Positions 1-6,077 of a stretch of DNA of 6,086 bases are shown in pieces. Made by a program: the position numbers and the translations under genes. Origin of the DNA: an uncultured Collinsella sp. (lineage in GTDB: Bacteria > Actinomycetota > Coriobacteriia > Coriobacteriales > Coriobacteriaceae). A model generated the notes under the pieces. That model was not told the DNA's origin. It searched no databases and was given only the letters and a program-made list of their open reading frames with translations. The stretch lies in NCBI GenBank assembly GCA_900541055.1, contig UQHZ01000045.1:1-6086 (forward strand). The letters run 5' to 3'. Position 1 is the stretch's first letter, and each line of letters begins with the position of its first letter.

Positions 1-44
1 CACCCTAGAGTTCGTCGGCAGCGTCAGATGTGTATAAGAGACAG
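1..44 (+). other. Sequencing adapter contamination (P5 end, i5 index, Nextera read-1 adapter)
   Basis: These bases are library-preparation sequence, not genome. Bases 1-3 (CAC) match the last three bases of the Illumina P5 oligonucleotide. Bases 4-11 (CCTAGAGT) sit exactly where an 8-base i5 index belongs and match, from memory, Nextera XT index S516. Bases 12-25 (TCGTCGGCAGCGTC) are the read-1 adapter segment. Bases 26-44 (AGATGTGTATAAGAGACAG) are the 19-base Tn5 mosaic end. All parts are in the correct order with no gaps, so chance is not a reasonable explanation. Genomic sequence starts at 45. An ATG inside the mosaic end (28-30) opens a false start for the following gene. Confidence 0.98.
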
Positions 45-45
45 C

Positions 46-1311
46 GATAAGGCCGATGTTGTTGTCGATGCCATTTTTGGTACCGGTTTTCACGGGAATC
101 TGCGTGCGCCGTTCTCCATCTGGATTCCTACGGTCAATGAATGCGCCGATTGTGTCGTATCCATTGATGTCCCCTCGGGCCTGAATGCCGAGACGGGCGT
201 TGTTGATGACGACTGCATTCGTGCCGAGCATACGGTGACGATGATTGCGCCCAAGATTGGTTTGTATAGCGCTGATGGCCCTGAGTATGCTGGCGATTTG
301 ATCTGCGGCAATCTTTACGACCGTCTTGACGAGGTCATCGATGATGTCGACCACGCCGCCGAGATTGTCGAGCCCGGTGACTTAGTTGATTACTTTGCTC
401 CACTACCTACGAATATCGATAAGTACTCCCGTGGCTCTGTGCTTATTGTCGCCGGATCTGCGCAATATCCTGGTGCTGCCATTATGGCTGCCAAGTCTGC
501 AGCTCGCGCGGGTGCTGGTTACGTGGCAGTCGCGGCTCCTGACGCCTGCGCTAATCTTATTCGTATGGCACTTCCTTCGATTCCCGTCTTTGCTATTCCG
601 TCTGATTCCCGCGGCTCCTTTGGCGCCGCTGCGCGCATGACGGTGTGCGAGATCGCAAAGAAGTACAGCTGCGTACTGTGCGGTCCCGGTATGACGACGT
701 CTGCCGGCGCTATGCAGGTGGTTTCGGGCTTGCTCGAGCTTGATGTACCGCTTATTTTGGACGCCGATGCACTCAACTGCCTTGCTAAGATTGCCATTGA
801 CGGTATTGATAGTAACCCCGAGATGTATCGTCGCGAGCAGCCGTTGGTTATGACGCCGCACTATCGTGAGCTTTCGCGTCTGGTTGCCGGTGACGAGGTG
901 AACGACCTTGGTACCGCGATTGCAGCCGCGCAGAAGGTTGTCTGGGCTGCAGGCTCCGACAATCTGGTGGTCATTGCCAAGGGGCCGACGACGGCTATCT
1001 GTGGCGTTGAGCGCGTTCTGTTGCCGCTCTCGGGTCCGGCTTCTCTGGCAACTGCCGGTTCGGGTGATGTTCTCGCGGGTATTTTGGCCGGCACGCTTGC
1101 CACCATGCGCGACGAGATGGATCGTTGGGAGTTGCTGTATTCGTACGCCGTCGCACTTCACAGCTATGCCGGTTTTGCCGCGGCGACGGAGTATGGTGAG
1201 AAGAGCGTCATCGCGACCGATCTTATCGACTTGATCGGTCCTGCCATGGAACTGGCGGCAAAGGATGCGCTCGAAGATCTGGGAATCATGAACGAAGGGT
1301 CGGATGACTAA
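46..1311 (+). CDS. nnr: Bifunctional NAD(P)H-hydrate epimerase / ADP-dependent NAD(P)HX dehydratase, 5'-truncated
   Basis: This enzyme repairs hydrated NADH and NADPH. The N-terminal YjeF_N domain interconverts the R and S epimers, and the C-terminal ribokinase-like domain dehydrates S-NAD(P)HX using ADP (ATP in eukaryotes). It is expected to be cytosolic. Numbering from the false ATG at 28, the remaining epimerase part is about residues 7-105, with VVVDAIFGTG (11-20) and SIDVPSGLNAETG (45-57). The dehydratase covers about 115-410: KYSRGSVLIVAGSAQYPGA (132-150), LILDADALN (242-250), TPHYRE (276-281), VIAKGPTT (315-322) and AGSGDVLAG (343-351) with the likely catalytic Asp347. About 100 residues are missing, including the usual GxGNNGGDG loop, because the contig ends in adapter sequence. 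Residues 1-5 (MCIRD) come entirely from the adapter, and the codon for Ser6 is hybrid. The gene ends with TAA two bases before alr. The TPHYRE motif differs from the commoner TPHPGE. Confidence 0.93.
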   Translation, partial: DKADVVVDAIFGTGFHGNLRAPFSIWIPTVNECADCVVSIDVPSGLNAETGVVDDDCIRAEHTVTMIAPKIGLYSADGPEYAGDLICGNLYDRLDEVIDDVDHAAEIVEPGDLVDYFAPLPTNIDKYSRGSVLIVAGSAQYPGAAIMAAKSAARAGAGYVAVAAPDACANLIRMALPSIPVFAIPSDSRGSFGAAARMTVCEIAKKYSCVLCGPGMTTSAGAMQVVSGLLELDVPLILDADALNCLAKIAIDGIDSNPEMYRREQPLVMTPHYRELSRLVAGDEVNDLGTAIAAAQKVVWAAGSDNLVVIAKGPTTAICGVERVLLPLSGPASLATAGSGDVLAGILAGTLATMRDEMDRWELLYSYAVALHSYAGFAAATEYGEKSVIATDLIDLIGPAMELAAKDALEDLGIMNEGSDD

Positions 1312-1313
1312 TC

Positions 1314-2459
1314 ATGAATAAAGCCGATTTGACGCGCTGGTCCTGGGTCGAGATCGACCGCGGGGCGCTCCGTCGCAACACGAGGGCCTATAAGAACTTG
1401 CTGAATCCACGTCAGCGCCTGTGCTGCGTGGTTAAGGCCGATGCTTATGGTCATGGAGCTGTTGAGTGCGCCAAGATCATGTATTCGGCCGGTGCCGACA
1501 TGTTTGCCGTGGCGACGGTTAACGAGGGCGTTGAGCTCCGACAGGGCGGGATTACGAAGCCCATCCTCATCCTAAGCGAGCCGCCTATCGAGGCCATTCC
1601 GACGTTGCTCGAGTTTGATATCATGCCTTCGGTCTATACGTCTGACTTTGCTCTTGCGTATGGCGAATGTGCCGTCGCGGCGGGCAAGGTGGGCAAGTAC
1701 CATCTCGCCATCGAGACGGGCATGAACCGCATCGGCGTACATTACACGCAGGTGCTCGACTTTGTCCGCGGTATTAATTTCCATCGCGGTATTCAGTGCG
1801 ACGGCGTATTTACGCACTTTGCCACGGCCGATGAGCCTTCGGGTTGGGACTACAAGCTGCAGTGTCAGCGCTTTACCGAGGCCGTTCAGGCCATTAAGGA
1901 TGCGGGTTTTGAGTGCGGTATCGTGCATTGTGCCAACACGCCGTCCTCGATGCTCGACCCCTCGATGCATTTTGATATGATTCGCGCCGGCGTTGGCTTG
2001 TATGGCATGCAGCCGTGCGAGCTGAGTGGCCGCGTGATGCAGCTTGATCCCGTTATGAGCGTCCATGCGCGTGTGACGCGCGTGGCACACCCTGCGATGG
2101 GTGAGGGCGTGGGCTACGGTTTTACCTACCGCGTACCGCGTACGCGCGTTCAGATCTGCACGCTGCCGATCGGTTATGCCGATGGCCTATCGCGTACGCT
2201 TTCCAATCGTATGGATGTGCTGTATCGCGGCGAGCGCCTGCATCAGGTTGGCAATATCTGCATGGACCAGTTTATGGTCGCCATTCAGTCCAACCCGGCA
2301 CACGAGATTCCCGAGGCCGAGTATGGTGACGAGATGATCATTGTCGGCCGCGATGGCGATGCCGAGATCACTATGGACGAGATGGCCCGACTGCGCGGAA
2401 CGATTAACTACGAGGTCGCCTGCGGCTTTGGCATGCGTCTCGACAAGGTCTACGTGTAG
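1314..2459 (+). CDS. alr: Alanine racemase
   Basis: This PLP-dependent fold-III enzyme interconverts L- and D-alanine and supplies D-Ala for peptidoglycan in the cytosol. At 381 residues it has normal full length. VVKADAYGHG (39-48) carries the PLP lysine, Lys41. MNRIG (137-141) contains the conserved Arg139. The segment HCANTPSS (205-212) and RAGVGLYG (224-231) belong to the TIM-barrel domain. EGVGYGFTY (264-272) holds the second catalytic base, probably Tyr268. The C-terminal beta domain has GNICMDQ (313-319) and GTINYEV (362-368). The start is well fixed: an in-frame TGA lies at 1305-1307 and ATG 1314 is the first ATG after it. No strong Shine-Dalgarno sits at normal spacing (GAAGGG at 1294-1299 is 14 bases away), so translation is probably coupled to the upstream stop codon two bases before. 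It forms an operon with nnr, a common pairing. Confidence 0.97.
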   Translation: MNKADLTRWSWVEIDRGALRRNTRAYKNLLNPRQRLCCVVKADAYGHGAVECAKIMYSAGADMFAVATVNEGVELRQGGITKPILILSEPPIEAIPTLLEFDIMPSVYTSDFALAYGECAVAAGKVGKYHLAIETGMNRIGVHYTQVLDFVRGINFHRGIQCDGVFTHFATADEPSGWDYKLQCQRFTEAVQAIKDAGFECGIVHCANTPSSMLDPSMHFDMIRAGVGLYGMQPCELSGRVMQLDPVMSVHARVTRVAHPAMGEGVGYGFTYRVPRTRVQICTLPIGYADGLSRTLSNRMDVLYRGERLHQVGNICMDQFMVAIQSNPAHEIPEAEYGDEMIIVGRDGDAEITMDEMARLRGTINYEVACGFGMRLDKVYV

Positions 2460-2462
2460 GAG
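2458..2462 (+). promoter_or_regulatory. Ribosome binding site of the uracil-DNA glycosylase gene
   Basis: AGGAG lies 5 bases before ATG 2468 and overlaps the alr stop codon TAG (2457-2459). The spacing is good and supports 2468 over the later in-frame ATG at 2477. The overlap suggests translational coupling with alr. Confidence 0.8.
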
Positions 2463-2467
2463 CCGCT

Positions 2468-3088
2468 ATGGGCGTCATGCACATCCCGGGCCATACCCAT
2501 CAGGCGCCGCGTGAGGTCGCACTCGAGGAGATCGAGGCCGTTCTGGGCGATTGTCACCTCTGCCAGCTCTACCAGTCGCGTCACAATATCGTGTTTGGCG
2601 TGGGAAATCCCCGCGCTCGCGTGATGTTTATTGGCGAGGCACCGGGCCGCAATGAGGATTTGCAGGGCGAACCCTTTGTGGGGGCGGCAGGCGAGGACCT
2701 CAACGGCATTTTGTCCCTGGCGGGTCTTAAACGCGAAGACGTCTACATTGCCAATGTGCTTAAGTGCCGCCCGCCGGGAAACCGCAATCCGCGTCCCGAG
2801 GAAGTGCTGGCTTGCTCGCCGTTTTTGCGTGAGCAGATTCGAAGCATCTGGCCCGATATTATCGTGACGCTCGGCAACCCCGCGACGCACTTTGTGCTTA
2901 AGACCGAGATTGGCATTACTAAGCTGCGCGGCAGGTTCCACCAGATGGGGCATTTTGTAGTAATGCCCACTTTCCATCCGGCAGCAGCGCTGCGCAATCC
3001 GGCATGGCAGGAGCTGCTGGAGGAAGACTTTAAGATGCTGGGCGACTATCTGGAGCGACATCCTGCACCAGAGGACGCCTCGGAATAA
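2468..3088 (+). CDS. udg: Type 4 (iron-sulfur) uracil-DNA glycosylase
   Basis: This enzyme removes uracil from DNA as the first step of base-excision repair. At 206 residues it has the usual length for family 4, once annotated as SPO1 DNA polymerase-like. The four cysteines expected to bind a 4Fe-4S cluster are visible: Cys29 and Cys32 (CHLC), Cys100 (VLKCRPPGNRNP) and Cys116 (EEVLACSPF). Motif 1 is GEAPGRNED (56-64), followed by GEPFVGAAGEDL (67-78), which forms the uracil-binding pocket. TLGNPAT (134-140) is a core strand and turn. The second active-site motif is HPAAALRNP (170-178). GEAPG with a Glu, plus the complete cysteine set, favours family 4 over family 5. The gene lies 8 bases after alr and 12 before tsaE, so it is probably cotranscribed. 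Its place between a cell-wall gene and tRNA-modification genes says nothing clear about function. No signal peptide or membrane segment is seen. Confidence 0.94.
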   Translation: MGVMHIPGHTHQAPREVALEEIEAVLGDCHLCQLYQSRHNIVFGVGNPRARVMFIGEAPGRNEDLQGEPFVGAAGEDLNGILSLAGLKREDVYIANVLKCRPPGNRNPRPEEVLACSPFLREQIRSIWPDIIVTLGNPATHFVLKTEIGITKLRGRFHQMGHFVVMPTFHPAAALRNPAWQELLEEDFKMLGDYLERHPAPEDASE

Positions 3089-3089
3089 T

Positions 3090-3095
3090 AAGGAG
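3090..3095 (+). promoter_or_regulatory. Ribosome binding site of tsaE
   Basis: AAGGAG is placed 5 bases before ATG 3101, directly after the stop codon of the uracil-DNA glycosylase gene (TAA, 3086-3088). It is the strongest Shine-Dalgarno in the window and fixes the tsaE start. Confidence 0.85.
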
Positions 3096-3100
3096 CATAT

Positions 3101-3607
3101 ATGTCCCTGGAGCGCCTGGGGGTAGGTACTTACAAAACGACTTGCGCTGCCGATACGGAGTACTTTGGCGAGCTAATTGCACCGTGCCTTGAGGACGGCG
3201 ATGTACTCATCCTGACCGGTGGCCTGGGAGTGGGCAAAACTCACTTTACCAAGGGCGTCTCGCGCGGGCTGGGCGATGGGCATATGGTTACGAGCCCTAC
3301 GTTTGCGCTCATGGCCGTTCACGATCAAGGCCGTATTCCGCTGTTTCACTTTGATCTATACCGCCTGGAGCATGCCTACGAGCTCGAGGATACGGGCATT
3401 TTCGATGTGCTGGGCTATGAGGGTGCTTGCCTGCTGGAATGGGGCGAACAATTCCAGGACGAGCTGACGGATGAGTATCTTTCGGTGACGCTCAAGCGTG
3501 ATGAGGGCGACAGCGATGTGCGAACGATAACGCTCGAGGCGCACGGTGACCGCGCAATGGAGCTTTCCCATTTGATTGATAAGGCTGTACAAGATGAGCT
3601 TGCATAA
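3101..3607 (+). CDS. tsaE: tRNA t6A37 biosynthesis ATPase TsaE
   Basis: TsaE is the small P-loop ATPase of the bacterial t6A machinery. It binds the TsaB-TsaD dimer, and its ATP hydrolysis is needed for repeated cycles of threonylcarbamoyl transfer to A37 of ANN-decoding tRNAs. It has 168 residues, typical or slightly long for the family. Visible motifs are Walker A GGLGVGKT (40-47), the switch-like TSPTFAL (64-70), HFDLYRLE (83-90) with Asp85 as a likely Mg/Walker-B-type residue, and LLEWGE (111-116) with the conserved Glu-Trp pair. The acidic C-terminal tail is less conserved. The start ATG has an excellent ribosome binding site. Its 3' end overlaps the next gene, which encodes its partners TsaB and TsaD, so expression of the three activities is probably coupled. 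I see no missing key residue. Confidence 0.95.
   Translation: MSLERLGVGTYKTTCAADTEYFGELIAPCLEDGDVLILTGGLGVGKTHFTKGVSRGLGDGHMVTSPTFALMAVHDQGRIPLFHFDLYRLEHAYELEDTGIFDVLGYEGACLLEWGEQFQDELTDEYLSVTLKRDEGDSDVRTITLEAHGDRAMELSHLIDKAVQDELA
3581..3584 (+). promoter_or_regulatory. Probable ribosome binding site of the tsaB-rimI-tsaD gene
   Basis: AAGG, inside the tsaE coding sequence, lies 9 bases before ATG 3594. It favours ATG 3594 over the TTG at 3576, which is in frame and would add only six residues (MIRLYK) before the usual short TsaB N-terminus. Confidence 0.5.
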
Positions 3608-4292
3608 CGACAACGCGCTGGTGGTGGCGCTCGATACTTCGACCGACATGCTTGCCTGCGCGGCAAGCTGGATTGATGGGCAGACGGGCGAGACGAAGCT
3701 CGTGAGTGGCGACCATATGTGTCGCCGTCACGCCAACGTTGAGCTCGTGAATACTGTTGATGGCGTGCTGGCTCAAGCCGGTCTGGATCGCAGCGATGTT
3801 GGTTGCTACGTGGTCGGCCGCGGCCCGGGGTCGTTTACGGGTGTGCGCATCGGCATCTCCACTGCCAAGGGCCTCGCGCGCGGTGCCAATGTTCCGCTGC
3901 TGGGCGTGTCGACGCTCGACGCTTGCGCTTGGACGGCGTGGAAGGCTGGCGTGCGCGGCAAGCTTGGTATCTTGGCCGATGCTATGCGCGGCGAGGTATA
4001 TCCGGCGCTGTATATGCTGGTCGATGAGGGTCCCGAGCGTCAATTTGAGCGCGAACACGTGGTCAAGGCCGCCGTGGCGCTCGATGAGTGGCGCCAAGCG
4101 GCGGACTGGGACCAGGTTCAGCTGACCGGTGACGGTCTCGTGCGCTATGGCAAGCTGCTGGGTGAGGACGAGGCCGCCCGCTGCATGGAGCGCGACCTGT
4201 GGTGGCCTTCGGGCGAGGGCTTGCTGCTCGCACACGCTGCGGGTGACGGCGATCCGGCCCGCGTCTTGCCGATTTACACGCGCCTTTCGGAT
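3594..4292 (+). other. TsaB domain of the fusion
   Basis: The domain begins at VVALDTSTDMLACAA (10-24, numbered from ATG 3594), the typical TsaB first strand. The family hallmark GRGPGSFTGVRIGISTAKGL spans 75-94, followed by GVSTLDACAW (104-113) and DAMRGEVY (129-136). The domain ends near LPIYTRLSD (225-233), the usual C-terminus of free TsaB. It lacks the TsaD ATP and metal motifs, as expected for the non-catalytic partner. The next 30 residues, rich in Glu, Arg and Ala, form linker 1. Confidence 0.88.
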
Positions 4293-5978
4293 GCCGAGGA
4301 AAACGAGCGCAAGCGTCTTGGTCTTGCCGAGAGTGCGCAGAGTGAAATTACGGGCGTTGCCGATGAACTCGCCGGTCGCCATCTGCAGTTCCGTCCCATG
4401 GGCGCGGCGGATGCCGAGGGCGCGAGCGCGCTGGAGGCTGTCTGCTTTGAAGGCGCCGGACACGAGGCGTGGACGCCGGGCATGTTCCTGTCCGAACTGG
4501 GCGAGGACGTCGCTGCGCCGCGTAGTTGGTGGGTGGCACACGACGACGGCAAGCTGCTGGGCCTTGCCGGCGGTATGGTCGTGGACGGTGATGTGCAGAT
4601 TCTGGATGTCGCCGTCGACCCGGCACATCGCCGTGAGGGCATTGCCCGCAAGCTGCTGTCGCATGTGAGCTATGATGCCCAGATGCTCGGCTGCACCACG
4701 GCTTCGCTCGAGGTCGAGGACGGTAACGAGGGAGCGATTGCGCTTTATAACGCTCTGGGCTTTACCGAGGCTGGCCGTCGCCGCGGTTACTACGGTGTTG
4801 GCAAAGATGCCATCGTCATGACGGCGCCGCTGCCCTTGGTGCTCCCGGTCGACAACGCTTCGCCCGAGCCGACGGCGGCTGAGCAGCGTGTATGGCCGCT
4901 GCCTGCGCCCGAGCGAACCGTTGAGGAGCGCGCTGTAATTGAGCGCCGTCGCCTAGTGCTCGCTATCGAGAGTTCCTGCGACGAGACGGCCGTGGCGATT
5001 ATCGATGCGGATGGCAATATGCTGGCCAACCAGGTGTCGACACAGATTGATTTTCACGCCCGCTTTGGCGGCGTGGTGCCCGAGATCGCCTCGCGCAAGC
5101 ACGTTGAGGTGATTGTGAGTGTCGTAGATGCGGCGCTCGAGGATGCCGCGGCATCGCTTGGCCTTGAGGGTGGGGCGATTGCGCCAAGTGAGCTTGCCGC
5201 CGTGGGCGTGACGCAAGGTCCGGGCCTGGTGGGTGCTCTGGTGGTGGGTGTCGCCTTTGCCAAGGGCTTTGCGTATGCTGCCGGCAAGCCGCTCGTGTGC
5301 GTCAATCATCTGGAGGGCCACTTGTTCGCCAACCTGTTGGCGCAGCCCGACCTCAAGCCTCCGTTTATCTTTACGCTTGTCTCGGGCGGGCACACCATGC
5401 TCGTGCACGTAAAGGCATGGGGCGACTACGAGGTGCTCGGTGAGACGCTCGACGACGCCGTGGGCGAGGCCTTCGACAAGGTGGCCAAGGCGCTGGGCCT
5501 GGGCTATCCCGGTGGCCCCATCATTTCCAAGCTGGCCGAGACGGGCAATCCCCGCGCGATCGATTTCCCCCGTGCGCTTAACAGCAGGGGAGACTATCGT
5601 TTCTCGCTTTCGGGTCTTAAAACGGCCGTGACGCTCTACATCGAGCAGGAGACCAAGGCCGGGCGCACGATTCACCTGCCCGATCTGGCGGCTTCGTTTG
5701 AGGCAGCTGTCTTTGACGTGCAGTACAAGAAGGCCAAAAACGCATTGCACGCTACCGGATGCAAGGAATACTGCATCGGCGGCGGCGTCTCGGCCAACCC
5801 GCATCTGCGCGAGATGATGATCAAGAAGCTTGGACGTCAGGGGATTCGCGTAACGGTGCCGCCCTTGTCTGCCTGCACCGATAACGCAGCCATGATCGCG
5901 GAGGTCGCTCGCCGTAAATTCGACCGAGGTGAAATCTCGCCGTTCGACGTCGACGCCGATCCAAACATGACGCTGTAG
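3594..5978 (+). CDS. tsaB-rimI-tsaD: Three-domain fusion TsaB-RimI-TsaD (t6A37 synthesis plus S18 N-acetyltransferase)
   Basis: One uninterrupted frame of 794 residues encodes three proteins that are separate in most bacteria. TsaB (about 1-233) is the non-catalytic partner and dimerisation subunit. RimI (about 264-412) is a GNAT acetyltransferase for the N-terminal Ala of ribosomal protein S18. TsaD (about 454-794) is the metal-dependent ASKHA-fold transferase that moves threonylcarbamoyl from its AMP adduct to tRNA A37. All three have near-normal length, and the expected key residues I can see are kept: GRGPGSFTGVRIG (TsaB), RREGIA and NEGAIALYNALGF (RimI), ESSCDET and HLEGH plus CTDN (TsaD). 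Linkers of about 30 and 40 residues join them. There is no internal stop or frameshift, so the fusion looks functional. The start at ATG 3594 overlaps tsaE by 14 bases; TTG 3576 is the alternative. The order TsaB, RimI, TsaD equals the usual gene order, which suggests fusion by loss of intergenic stops. Confidence 0.95.
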   Translation: MSLHNDNALVVALDTSTDMLACAASWIDGQTGETKLVSGDHMCRRHANVELVNTVDGVLAQAGLDRSDVGCYVVGRGPGSFTGVRIGISTAKGLARGANVPLLGVSTLDACAWTAWKAGVRGKLGILADAMRGEVYPALYMLVDEGPERQFEREHVVKAAVALDEWRQAADWDQVQLTGDGLVRYGKLLGEDEAARCMERDLWWPSGEGLLLAHAAGDGDPARVLPIYTRLSDAEENERKRLGLAESAQSEITGVADELAGRHLQFRPMGAADAEGASALEAVCFEGAGHEAWTPGMFLSELGEDVAAPRSWWVAHDDGKLLGLAGGMVVDGDVQILDVAVDPAHRREGIARKLLSHVSYDAQMLGCTTASLEVEDGNEGAIALYNALGFTEAGRRRGYYGVGKDAIVMTAPLPLVLPVDNASPEPTAAEQRVWPLPAPERTVEERAVIERRRLVLAIESSCDETAVAIIDADGNMLANQVSTQIDFHARFGGVVPEIASRKHVEVIVSVVDAALEDAAASLGLEGGAIAPSELAAVGVTQGPGLVGALVVGVAFAKGFAYAAGKPLVCVNHLEGHLFANLLAQPDLKPPFIFTLVSGGHTMLVHVKAWGDYEVLGETLDDAVGEAFDKVAKALGLGYPGGPIISKLAETGNPRAIDFPRALNSRGDYRFSLSGLKTAVTLYIEQETKAGRTIHLPDLAASFEAAVFDVQYKKAKNALHATGCKEYCIGGGVSANPHLREMMIKKLGRQGIRVTVPPLSACTDNAAMIAEVARRKFDRGEISPFDVDADPNMTL
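4383..4823 (+). other. RimI-type GNAT acetyltransferase domain of the fusion
   Basis: The domain opens with LQFRPMGAADAEGASALEAV (264-283). VAVDPAHRREGIARKLL (339-355) contains the acetyl-CoA-binding R-x-x-G-x-A motif at Arg346 to Ala351. SLEVEDGNEGAIALYNALGF (371-390) holds the conserved Asn378 and the likely catalytic Tyr385, and GRRRGYYG (394-401) matches the RimI C-terminal signature. The likely substrate is S18, inferred from the family. Covalent embedding between TsaB and TsaD could alter access to the substrate. Confidence 0.88.
4953..5978 (+). other. TsaD domain of the fusion
   Basis: This full-length transferase domain (454-794, about 340 residues, close to free TsaD) starts at LVLAIESSCDET (454-465) after a proline-rich linker (about 411-453). 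The metal ligands are His572 and His576 (HLEGH) and Asp763 (CTDN). Nucleotide-fold motifs are TQGPGLVGAL (540-549), LVSGGHTML (595-603), GETLDDAVGEAFDK (616-629) and IGGGVSANPHLR (728-739). FSLSGLKTA (670-678) is also conserved. The gene stop is TAG at 5976-5978. Confidence 0.92.
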
Positions 5979-5989
5979 TCGTACGGGTG

Positions 5990-6011
5990 CGGTCCCCGAC
6001 CGGAGGGGCCG
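5990..6011 (+). other. Small GC-rich hairpin after the operon's last gene
   Basis: CGG-T-CCCC (5990-5997) can pair with GGGGCCG (6005-6011), leaving one bulged T and a 7-base loop. No T-tract follows, so it is not itself a classical terminator. It could help protect the mRNA 3' end or be incidental in GC-rich sequence. Confidence 0.35.
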
Positions 6012-6040
6012 GATATAAGGTTTCCTGCTCTACAGTCCTG

Positions 6041-6077
6041 CGCAAGACGAAGGCCACATTAAGTGGCCTTCTTTGCG
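6041..6077 (+). terminator. Probable rho-independent terminator of the operon
   Basis: A perfect 9-bp stem, GAAGGCCAC (6049-6057) with GTGGCCTTC (6063-6071), closes a 5-base ATTAA loop and is followed by TTTGCG. The T-tract is short. CGCAA (6041-6045) can also pair with TTGCG (6073-6077) across a small internal loop, which extends the stem. It lies about 70 bases after the last stop codon, where an operon end is expected. The near symmetry might allow termination from the opposite strand as well. Confidence 0.75.

Noticed and set aside
26..44. Tn5 mosaic end as evidence of a transposon insertion
   Set aside because: It is joined without gap to the other Nextera adapter parts and an index at the contig edge, so it comes from library tagmentation, not from a resident mobile element.
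28..45. ATG at 28 as the true start of the first gene
   Set aside because: The codon lies inside adapter sequence, and the encoded protein lacks the first half of the YjeF_N domain, so the gene is truncated.
403..1161. 252-residue open frame on the minus strand
   Set aside because: It is antisense to the NAD(P)HX dehydratase domain, and no motif or plausible ribosome binding context was recognised.
2450..3061. 203-residue open frame on the minus strand
   Set aside because: It almost exactly mirrors the uracil-DNA glycosylase gene, whose Fe-S cysteines and active-site motifs make the plus strand the coding one.
3492..4664. 390-residue open frame on the minus strand
   Set aside because: It lies opposite tsaE and the fusion gene, whose motifs are clear. 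Its translation is rich in His, Arg and Ala with no recognisable domain, typical of an antisense shadow in GC-rich coding DNA.
4953..5804. 283-residue open frame on the minus strand
   Set aside because: It is antisense to the well-conserved TsaD domain, with low-complexity His/Arg-rich composition and no family motif.
6011..6020. GATATAAG in the tail as a promoter -10 element for a following gene
   Set aside because: No convincing -35 box lies at proper distance, and it sits upstream of the probable terminator, so a promoter is not supported.
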